From Pseudomonadota bacterium (GTDB lineage Bacteria; Desulfobacterota; Desulfobulbia; Desulfobulbales; SURF-16): 32,371 bases of DNA. Shown here in pieces: positions 8,309 to 15,825 of the stretch. How positions within the stretch are numbered: the stretch's first letter is position 1; every line of letters starts with the position of its first letter. The notes beneath the pieces are model-generated. The model worked only from the letters and a program-made list of their open reading frames with translations. It made no database searches and was not told where the DNA came from. The position numbers and the translations under genes were made by a program. The DNA is taken from assembly GCA_030597865.1 (NCBI GenBank), contig JAUVQZ010000004.1:1-32371 (forward strand). Direction: 5' to 3'.

Positions 8309-8534
8309 GTCCTCTCCTTGGTGGATGGTTGCTCAAGAAAACCTTTCCTTTGTCAACACTCTACGGGTCGGAAAGAAAAAGAAAAAGCTGACATGGGGTG
8401 ATATGGGGTGTAAGGGTAGGGCGATGTCAGGTCTAAATCTCGTAAGTTCAATGGGTTATGGATGTCTGTGTCGGGTGGTGTTGGGATGGGGCCTGGGAAA
8501 TCCTGCTTGAAAAAACCCTGTGAAGGCGTAATAT

Positions 8535-9491
8535 GTGGCGAAATTATCAACCCAAAAAAATGAAAAAACATCCTTGAAAGATAAAGCTCCCGCATCAGCT
8601 CTCACCATGGTCCGTATTGATGGCAGCCTTGTTCGCCAACTGCGCGAAGAAAAGGGGTTGACCCAGCTCTACCTTGCCACTGCCGTGGAGGTAACCACGG
8701 ACACCGTTTCCCGCTGGGAAAACAGGCATTATCAATCCGTTAAAATGGAAAACGCCCAGCGGCTGGCTGAGGCCCTGGGGCTAGAGCTTGGGGCCATCCT
8801 TGAGGCCGAGCATGGGAGTGATCATACAGAAGTCACTGCACCAGAAGGGACTCCCCTGCCCGCTGGCAATGGAAAAAAACAGCCTGCCCTGCTTCTGCCT
8901 TTGCTGGCCCTCCTCTTTATATTCCTCGCCTCTGTTGTCTACCTCTGGCTGCAGGAGCCGACGCCGGAAATTACCCTTGAGGCAACCCGGAAAACTCCCA
9001 GCCATGCCATGCCCGGCTATCCCTTCCCCGTGTTGATCACGGTTGAGACCATGTCTCCCCCCCTTTCCGTGGTGATTAAGGAGATCCTGCCGGCCCACGT
9101 CCGGATAACATCCTCCTCCGCCACCCTGCAGCCCGTGGACAGGGCTGAGTTGAAATGGATTGTCAAACATATGGCAGGCCAGCAGCGTTTTGGCTATATG
9201 GTCATGGCCTCCGGCAGGGAGAGTCTCCATTTTCAAGGTTCGGTGACCACCAGGGCGGGCCGGAAAAAGGAGGTTGTCATCGCTGGCAGGCAGTCCTTGG
9301 TCATGGCTCCCTATCACTGGGCGGACAGCAACCAAGACGGCATCATCAGTGACGATGAGATCCTGGTGGTCTATGACGATTTTGATGATGTTGCCGGTCT
9401 AAACGTGGATGTGGAGCTGGTGGAGGAGATGTGGATGGGCAGTGGCTATAGCTGGAATAAGGCGAAGGGACTCTTTGAGGTCATTCCGTAA
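8535..9491 (+). CDS. Membrane-anchored XRE/HTH protein with C-terminal EF-hand-like loop
   Basis: HTH 'LVRQLREEKGLTQLYLATAVEVTTDTVSRWENRHYQSVKMENAQRLAEALGLEL', TM 'ALLLPLLALLFIFLASVVYLWL', C-terminal DSNQDGIISDDE. GTG start. Confidence 0.8.
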   Translation: MAKLSTQKNEKTSLKDKAPASALTMVRIDGSLVRQLREEKGLTQLYLATAVEVTTDTVSRWENRHYQSVKMENAQRLAEALGLELGAILEAEHGSDHTEVTAPEGTPLPAGNGKKQPALLLPLLALLFIFLASVVYLWLQEPTPEITLEATRKTPSHAMPGYPFPVLITVETMSPPLSVVIKEILPAHVRITSSSATLQPVDRAELKWIVKHMAGQQRFGYMVMASGRESLHFQGSVTTRAGRKKEVVIAGRQSLVMAPYHWADSNQDGIISDDEILVVYDDFDDVAGLNVDVELVEEMWMGSGYSWNKAKGLFEVIP

Positions 9492-9531
9492 GAGTTCACC
9501 CGCGGCTGGAAACCAGGTGTAACTCTGGACT

Positions 9532-9627
9532 GTAAAAGTTCAGCAGTGCACCCCAAGGGCACTCGAAGTCTTCGCTTATCTGCGAGACTCCGAAATGGGA
9601 GAAGATGAGGTGCTGCTGAACTTTTAC
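9532..9627. repeat. Inverted-repeat element between convergent genes
   Basis: GTAAAAGTTCAGCAG(TG)CACC ... GGTGCTGCTGAACTTTTAC with an inner imperfect hairpin TCGAAGTCTTCGC/GCGAGACTCCGA. Confidence 0.75.
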
Positions 9628-9628
9628 G

Positions 9629-9799
9629 TCATTCCTTAGGGCTGAAGAGCTGGCATTCCATGCCGGAATTTTTGAAGACCACCAGGGCCGGGGCCTGCTT
9701 TGACTTGAAACCCATGGCCTGACAGGCATATGGGGTGGCTGACTCGTGGGTGATGGAAAAGTGGCGGCATTTAAAACAGTTTGGCCTTTTGCTGCTCAT
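9629..9799 (-). CDS. Small four-Cys protein (putative Zn-binding)
   Basis: MSSKRPNCFKCRHFSITHESATPYACQAMGFKSKQAPALVVFKNSGMECQLFSPKE; CxxC..C..C; ATG overlaps the preceding TGA (ATGA). Confidence 0.6.
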   Translation of the reverse strand: MSSKRPNCFKCRHFSITHESATPYACQAMGFKSKQAPALVVFKNSGMECQLFSPKE

Positions 9800-10461
9800 G
9801 GCCAGCCATTTTCCTTCTTTGCCAGCACCGCAAGTCCCTTCAGAAGGACAAAACGGCCCAGGCCCATAACGTCCCCTGGAAAACTTTTGACAAAGAGCGG
9901 GTTGTCGCACAGCCCGCCGGAGAGGTAGAGCCTGTCCGGCTCACCGCTAAAGCGGTAGGCGTTAATGGCAATGGATTTGACAAAACTGGCCACTGCATTT
10001 TCCTCACCGCTGCCAGCGGTAATCTCATCAAAGATCTGGCTCATGCCAAGGACACCGCAGGTCACGGAAAAGGATTTTTTCGGAACCGGCAGCTGATTAT
10101 AGTCAATATTATAATAGCGTCCTAAAAGCTCAATGGTAAAGCCCATTGAGGCCCCGCATTCCGCATTCCACCCCATATCTGCCAGACGTCCCTTCTCATA
10201 GCGGACAAATTTTATATCGCGACTGCCGCAGTCAAGCAGGGTGAAGTCTTCCTCATCGATGAGGTGCTCGCCACCCCGGGCCAGGGCGGTCAGTTCATTG
10301 ATATAATGGTCGGTAAAGCGCGTGCCGTTATGGCCGGTGGCCATATCCACCCGCAACTCCCGGCTGATGTTTTTGGCAGGTTCAAGATAGGGGGTAGGAT
10401 TGGCGGCGGCCAGGTCGATAAATTTGGCATAGGTGGTGCCAAAATCAGCAAGAAGCATCAT
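9796..10461 (-). CDS. BadF/BadG/BcrA/HgdC-type ASKHA ATPase (dehydratase-activator-like)
   Basis: MMLLADFGTTYAKFIDL, LLDCGSRDIKFVRYEKGRLADMGWNAECGASMGFTIELLG, SVTCGVLGMSQI, LYLSGGLCDNPLF. Internal start at 10461 chosen because homology-like sequence begins there. Confidence 0.75.
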   Translation of the reverse strand: MMLLADFGTTYAKFIDLAAANPTPYLEPAKNISRELRVDMATGHNGTRFTDHYINELTALARGGEHLIDEEDFTLLDCGSRDIKFVRYEKGRLADMGWNAECGASMGFTIELLGRYYNIDYNQLPVPKKSFSVTCGVLGMSQIFDEITAGSGEENAVASFVKSIAINAYRFSGEPDRLYLSGGLCDNPLFVKSFPGDVMGLGRFVLLKGLAVLAKKENGWP

Positions 10462-11236
10462 AGACCCCCGATAGTTCGAGAAAGGCCTGGATCTTGGCCC
10501 GGACAGAGCTGCCCGCAGTGATATCGCAGTCGAGGAAAAGTGCCCTGGGGTGTTGGCTGGCCAGATGTTTGGCCAGGGCCGTCTTGGCGCAGAATGACTG
10601 GGCAAAAAAGATGGTGGGCAGGGCGGGGTTGAAGTGGGATTCAAGCTCCAGGTCTGCCGGGGTCTTATTTTCCATGCAGCGGCTCCAGCCATAGACATGG
10701 GTGGTGTCGGGAAAGAGGCTCAGCATGGAGAAATCACGGGGTGGCACGCCCCAGAAGCCGGCGGTTGCCTGGCAGGCCGGTAGCTGCCCATGGCCGGCCG
10801 TGGTCTGGATGGATGTGCATATCCGTTCAATTTTTTCCGGCAGGGCCAGTTCTGCCTTGCAGAGGGGGGTGCCAAAGGGAGTTGCTTCTATGTTTCTCGT
10901 CGTCATAACAGGGATTGCCAGCCGGTCTGCCAGGATGGTGGCAACATGGAGGGCGCAGTCGCATTAGCCCGGGCCCACGTCAATGACAATGGCCTGCAGG
11001 TCAAGATGAAAGCTGTTCATCACCACGGTGCGCAGGATGGCGCAGTAGACCCTGGGCAGGTAGAGGATGGTCTCCTCCATGTCCCGTTTGACAATGCTTT
11101 CATCAAGGTCAAAAATGGTTGCCCGCTTCTTTTCCAGGAGGGCCATGACCGGCAGGGGGGGGACACCGACAATGCCCACAGGGGCCCCGGGGGGTAAGGT
11201 CTCAAGAAATGAGATGTCATTGGGGCAAGGTCGCAT
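10445..11236 (-). pseudogene. Cys-rich protein gene interrupted by an in-frame TAA
   Basis: ORF 10964-11236 ends ...LQAIVIDVGPG*; the same frame continues CDCALHVATILADRLAIPVMTTRNIEATPFGTPLCKAEL... to 10445. Confidence 0.6.
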
Positions 11237-11239
11237 TAC

Positions 11240-12319
11240 TCAGCCTCCCTGGTTCATGCGGAAAGTCCAAACGGTACCTAAGAAGGTGAGGCCACAATGA
11301 ATTGACCAGGCCGCTGCCATGGGGCCTAAGACGCCGGTCTGGGCCATGGATTGCAAGGTTGACCAGATGCCCCAGAAGACAAAGGCCAGGCAACAGCTCA
11401 GGGGGATGGCAACGGTGAGGTCACGGCCCCAGCGTTGATGGACGTGGATGGTGAGGGGGATGGCAAAGATGAGCAGGGGTATGCCAAGAAAAATAAAGGA
11501 GAGGCGGGCGTAAAGATCTAGTATGCCAGTCATAATACCCTCTTGCCTGGCCTTTTTTGCCCTGTGCCAGAGAAAGGTGAGGGAATGCTCATCGGCCCGG
11601 AAAATGGGGGCAAAAAACTCCTCTGGTCCCTCCTTGAGGTGGACCTGGCGCTCATCAAAGGTGGTAATGGCATAGCCCCCTTGCTGGGTGAGGGATTTCT
11701 GCAGGCCATTATTGAGGTGCCAGCCTCCCTCATATCGACCCTGTTCCGCTGTCAGAAAGTTTGTCAGGGTGTGTTTGTCATCCCAGGCCGAATAAATCAG
11801 ACCCTGATAGGTATTGTTGTCCTTACTGAGTCGAAAGCTGTAGATGCCTTCCGAGCCCCGGTAAAAGATACGGCCGGCCTGGACGATGCCGCTGGTGGTC
11901 GGCTCTTTGATAATCGTGTACCAGATTTTATTTGTTTTGCTGGTGGTAATGGGCAGGAGCCATTGGGCCATGGCCATGGTGAGCATGGTAAGAAGCAGAG
12001 AGGCCAGGACCACCGGCGCAATGATACGCACCAGGCTGATGCCGCCGGCATTAAGGGCCATGGCCTCACGGTTATGGTTGAGGATTCCCAGGGTGATGAT
12101 CCCGGCCAGGAGAATGGATACCGGTGAAAGTTGATAATAGATGCCTGGGATTTTCATGATAAAAAACCGCAGGGCAAAGCCAATGGTCTGGCCCTTTTCA
12201 GTGAAGCGGTCAATCTGTTCGAAAAAATCGATGAGCAGATAGAGGGAAAGGAGCCCCCCCAAGACCATGAGCAGGTTCCAGAAAAACTGTCTGAAGATAT
12301 AGCGGTCAAGGAGATTCAT
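11240..12319 (-). CDS. LptF/LptG (YjgP/YjgQ)-family permease
   Basis: MNLLDRYIFRQFFWNLLMVLGGLLSLYLLIDFFEQIDRF... NHNREAMALNAGGISLVRIIAPV, typical of LptF/G. Start set at internal ATG 12319. Confidence 0.85.
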   Translation of the reverse strand: MNLLDRYIFRQFFWNLLMVLGGLLSLYLLIDFFEQIDRFTEKGQTIGFALRFFIMKIPGIYYQLSPVSILLAGIITLGILNHNREAMALNAGGISLVRIIAPVVLASLLLTMLTMAMAQWLLPITTSKTNKIWYTIIKEPTTSGIVQAGRIFYRGSEGIYSFRLSKDNNTYQGLIYSAWDDKHTLTNFLTAEQGRYEGGWHLNNGLQKSLTQQGGYAITTFDERQVHLKEGPEEFFAPIFRADEHSLTFLWHRAKKARQEGIMTGILDLYARLSFIFLGIPLLIFAIPLTIHVHQRWGRDLTVAIPLSCCLAFVFWGIWSTLQSMAQTGVLGPMAAAWSIHCGLTFLGTVWTFRMNQGG

Positions 12320-12323
12320 GGCC

Positions 12324-12710
12324 TCAGGCTCCGGTTTCCATGAGTCGTCGGGCCAGTAGATAACCGGCAAAGACAAGTAAGACGCCGAGGATGTTACTGG
12401 TCAAGGCATAGACGATAACGGTCTTCACGTCCCCCACCTTGAGCAGTTCCGCCTTTTCCCTGGCAAAGGTGGAAAATGTCGTAAAGGAGCCGAAAAAACC
12501 GGTGAGCAGAAAGAGGCGGTATTCGGCCGCGACTTTGTAATGTTCGAGCAGGGCGCCGCACAGGCCGATGAGAAAGGAGCCGATCATGTTCACGGTAATG
12601 GTGCCAATGGGGAAATTGCCAACGGCAAAGCGCTGGACAAAGATATTGACCCCGTGGCGGCTCGTGGCCCCTAAGCCGCCGCCAAGCATTATGGCAAGTA
12701 TTTCTTTCAT
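12324..12710 (-). CDS. crcB: CrcB/FluC fluoride channel family protein
   Basis: GGGLGATSRHGVNIF...FPIGTITVNMIGSFLIGL...LTGFFGSFTTFSTF. Confidence 0.92.
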   Translation of the reverse strand: MKEILAIMLGGGLGATSRHGVNIFVQRFAVGNFPIGTITVNMIGSFLIGLCGALLEHYKVAAEYRLFLLTGFFGSFTTFSTFAREKAELLKVGDVKTVIVYALTSNILGVLLVFAGYLLARRLMETGA

Positions 12711-12811
12711 GGCTGATCAGAGGGGGATTTGGTAAGGTGGCCGATTAAAGAAGATGGCAGCATGAAGAGTCTCTGGGGGGCTAAGGTGCCCTGAAATCTG
12801 TTCGGTAAATA

Positions 12812-12870
12812 AGGGGGCTGGCTGTCTTTTCGCAAAAGCAGCAACCCTGTGTTCGTCGGCCTTTGCCGAC
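12812..12870 (+). promoter_or_regulatory. Structured 5' leader: two hairpins upstream of the RACo-like gene
   Basis: GCTGTCTTTT-CGC-AAAAGCAGC (12821-12842, extended by AGGG/CCCT) and GTCGGC-CTTT-GCCGAC (12855-12870). Confidence 0.45.
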
Positions 12871-12901
12871 AGAAATATCCCTGAAAAAAAGAAAGGAATC
12901 C

Positions 12902-14440
12902 ATGGCGTCCCTTGTCCAGCTTATCACCGTTGATTGCCCGAAGCCAAGCTTGCAAGATAACACAGGTGATATAGATAGACTAAAAAAAAATGTCACGGAA
13001 AAATGTGGAGGCCCTCTGGTCGTGCCCCATGGGGCCATGGCTAGGGTTGCCAAGGCGTTCCGCCAGGCAGGGTTTGCCGGTTCTGCCGTGGTTAATGACC
13101 ACGGCAGCCATTTTGAGCTTGTCGATTTTCTGGGCAAAAAGCCCGATATCCTGCCGGCTGTTGCCCTTGATCTTGGCACCACCCACCTGGAGGCATCCCT
13201 GCTTGATTTGTTGACCGGGGATGTCCTGGCCCAGGCCAATATTGCCAATGGCCAGATTGAATATGGCACCGATATCCTGACCCGTATCCATTTTGCCGCC
13301 ACAGACACGGGATTGCAGACCCTGCAGCAGGGCGTCATTTCCTGTATCAATATCCTCTTTGAACAGCTGAGCACGGGGGCGGATATCTCACCCTGTGACC
13401 TGCGCGCCCTTGCGGTTTCCGGCAACACCACCATGGTCCATTTTCTGTTACAGATCGATCCGGCCACCCTCTGCCGTGAGCCCTATATTCCCCTGGTTAA
13501 TAGCCCTGATATCTGTCATGGCAGGGACCTTGGTCTTGCCATGGATGGTTGGGCGCCGGTCTGGATTATGCCCAGTGTGGGCAGCTATTTTGGCGGCGAT
13601 CTCATCTCTGGGATCATTGCCAGTGGCCTTGATGATCGAGCGGGGATTGCCATGCTCATTGATGTGGGCACCAATGCCGAGGTGGTTCTTGGCAATGGGG
13701 AGTGGCTCATTGCCTGTGCCGGTGCTGCCGGACCGGCCCTGGAGGGTGGAATTGCCAAAATGGGCATGCGGGCCGGGCCAGGGGCCATTGATAAGGTCCG
13801 CATTGACCCTGGCATGGGCCAGGTATCCTATGAAACCCTTGGCGGCGGGAGGCCTGTGGGGATTTGCGGTTCCGGCATTATCGATTTGGTGGCTGCCCTC
13901 TATCTGGCCCGGATAATTGATGTGCGCGGCAAGTTCCAGCGGAAGTTTGGCGGCGACCGGCTCATTGACGGTCCGGATGGCCCGGCATTTGTGGTGGCCC
14001 CTGCCAGGGAGGCCGCCGGCAATCAGCCCGTCACCTTTACCCAGGTTGATCTTGATGCCATGATGCGCTCCAAGGCGGCCATGTATTCCATTCTGACCAC
14101 CCTCATCGCCCAGGTTGGCCTCGAGTTCACAGACCTGGAGCAGATTTTTGTGGCCGGCTCCTTTGGTAAGCATATTGATCCCCGCCAGGCCATTACCTTG
14201 GGTATGATGCCGGATCTGCCCCTGCATGTGTTTAATCCCATCGGCAACAGTTCCCTGGCCGGTGCTGAAGAGGTGCTGCGTAGCCGCCAGAGTAGAGAGC
14301 GTTGTCTGGCCCTGCCGGGGAAGATCACCTACCTGGAGCTCAACGTCAACCAGGAGTTCATGATCCGTTTTTCCGGTTGCCGTTTTATCCCCCATACCGA
14401 TCCATCCCTTTTTCCCTCAGTACCTGTTTTTTCCGATTAG
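12902..14440 (+). CDS. RACo-like ASKHA-domain ATPase (corrinoid-protein reductive activator family)
   Basis: ALDLGTTHLEASLLDLLTGDVLAQANIANGQIEYGTDILTRIHFA, AVSGNTTMVHFLL, IDVGTNAEVVLGNGEWLIACAGAAGPALEGG, ICGSGIIDLVAALY. Start at ATG 12902 after gaaagga. Confidence 0.85.
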   Translation: MASLVQLITVDCPKPSLQDNTGDIDRLKKNVTEKCGGPLVVPHGAMARVAKAFRQAGFAGSAVVNDHGSHFELVDFLGKKPDILPAVALDLGTTHLEASLLDLLTGDVLAQANIANGQIEYGTDILTRIHFAATDTGLQTLQQGVISCINILFEQLSTGADISPCDLRALAVSGNTTMVHFLLQIDPATLCREPYIPLVNSPDICHGRDLGLAMDGWAPVWIMPSVGSYFGGDLISGIIASGLDDRAGIAMLIDVGTNAEVVLGNGEWLIACAGAAGPALEGGIAKMGMRAGPGAIDKVRIDPGMGQVSYETLGGGRPVGICGSGIIDLVAALYLARIIDVRGKFQRKFGGDRLIDGPDGPAFVVAPAREAAGNQPVTFTQVDLDAMMRSKAAMYSILTTLIAQVGLEFTDLEQIFVAGSFGKHIDPRQAITLGMMPDLPLHVFNPIGNSSLAGAEEVLRSRQSRERCLALPGKITYLELNVNQEFMIRFSGCRFIPHTDPSLFPSVPVFSD

Positions 14441-14470
14441 GTAAGGATCTGTAACTATCCAGCGTATTAG

Positions 14471-14661
14471 CTGTTTAGGCTGTAGGTGCCCCGCCGGAGA
14501 TAAGCGTAGACTTCGAATCCTTTGGGTGCTATGAGGTGAAGATGATTCTTAGCCTTTGCTCTGTTTTTCAAGCCATATGATTCATGAGCCTTGTTATCAT
14601 AGATGATAAAAGATTCTTTCCTGCGTTTTGACTAACAGCCTTTAGCCTTCAGCCTAAACAA
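14471..14661. repeat. Intergenic element with imperfect terminal inverted repeats
   Basis: GTTTAGGCTGTAGG (14473-14486) and CCTTCAGCCTAAAC (14646-14659), 13/14 inverted match; interior shares a motif with the 9532-9627 element. Confidence 0.55.
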
Positions 14662-14903
14662 CCTGAATAGATATCGTTTTTCTATCTTTCCCTTGCTTTT
14701 TCGAATTGCCGATTTGTATGATTGGAGAGGATTGATTGGGTCAGGGCCTGTCTGCCAGGCCCCTTGCAACTTTTGGGGGCTTTGACTATTATCCACTTCT
14801 TAAGAAGTCCGAGTTCGCCCGCCTTTTATTCGTCCAGGGCGTTTTGCGGCGCTAGAGATTTTTTTGCTATTCAGCAAGTTTGAACTATGGAGAGTCGGCT
14901 GCA

Positions 14904-15218
14904 ATGAGTGAAGATAAACCAAATTTGATAACCTGTGTCGTTCAACGGGGCGAGGCTGACAAGGTGGTGGATGCCGCTCTGGATGCCGGGGCAGAAGGGG
15001 CAACAATCTATTTCGGGCGGGGGCGTGGAGTACGGGAACGGATGGGTTTTCTTGGCCGCTTTATTAAGCCGGAGAAAGAGGTCATCCTTATTATCACCCG
15101 GCAAGACCAGACAGATGCCGTCTTTGATGCGGTGCGGGTTGCTGCTAAGTTGAATGATCAGGGGACTGGGTTTGCCTTCCTCCATAAGCTTGATCGTGCC
15201 ATTGGTTTTTTGTCTTGA
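14904..15218 (+). CDS. P-II-like (GlnB-fold) signalling protein
   Basis: MSEDKPNLITCVVQRGEADKVVDAALDAGAEGATIYFGRGRGVRERMGFLGRFIKPEKEVILIITRQDQTDAVFDAV. Confidence 0.75.
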   Translation: MSEDKPNLITCVVQRGEADKVVDAALDAGAEGATIYFGRGRGVRERMGFLGRFIKPEKEVILIITRQDQTDAVFDAVRVAAKLNDQGTGFAFLHKLDRAIGFLS

Positions 15219-15249
15219 CGATCAATTTGCCTGGAGCTGATTAAAAAAA

Positions 15250-15714
15250 ATGTGTATCCATCTCCTGATACTTGGCGGCACCCTGGGGTTCAGTGCTGCC
15301 TATAATGTCGATATGGCAGGTTGGTATGAGACAGCTGCCAGCCATATGGCCACTTCCCAGATAGAAATCTGCGTACAGGCCCTTATTGCCGGCTGTGTGT
15401 TGGTTCTCATCTCTGTGATAATGGCCCAGATGAATGCCTACTCCCTGATGCTCCCCTTGGCCAGGTTGGTTTTAGAGATCAGTCTTTTCGGGGTCAGCAT
15501 ACTTTCCTTTGGGGCGCTCTACTTATCTTGGGTATTGTTGGAAAATGCCTGGCTTGATATGGGGCTTGCTGCCATGGTGCCCTTTTTGGGAGTTGGCACG
15601 GCCAGTATCGCGCTTTATATCTTCGATTTTAACTATCCCTTTATGCAGAAAATTCTGGGCTACCTCATTCTGACCCTCTTTTCCCTTGCCCTGGTCTTTG
15701 TCCGCGTCATGTAG
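15250..15714 (+). CDS. Small multi-TM protein of unknown function
   Basis: 154 aa, four hydrophobic helices; follows the PII-like gene by about 30 bp. Confidence 0.6.
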   Translation: MCIHLLILGGTLGFSAAYNVDMAGWYETAASHMATSQIEICVQALIAGCVLVLISVIMAQMNAYSLMLPLARLVLEISLFGVSILSFGALYLSWVLLENAWLDMGLAAMVPFLGVGTASIALYIFDFNYPFMQKILGYLILTLFSLALVFVRVM

Positions 15715-15825
15715 CTTCCGCCTTCCGTAGGCTTTCCCTGTCAGGCTAGGAGTCTGTCGGGCTAAGACATAAATCTACGTCAATTTCTCAAATTTTCGCT
15801 GCAATTCCCTGCTTCCCACTGACCC

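Noticed and set aside
10964-10966. Programmed recoding of the TAA stop (selenocysteine/pyrrolysine-type)
   Set aside because: Known Sec and Pyl recoding use TGA and TAG; a simple nonsense mutation, error or gene split is more likely.
12711-12862. Fluoride riboswitch upstream of crcB
   Set aside because: The minus-strand leader lacks the GG-GATGG/…CTGATG consensus I know for crcB-type riboswitches.
12781-14395. Antisense ORFs opposite the RACo-like gene (228 and 315 aa)
   Set aside because: Composition-driven shadow frames of a GC-biased gene; no recognisable domains.
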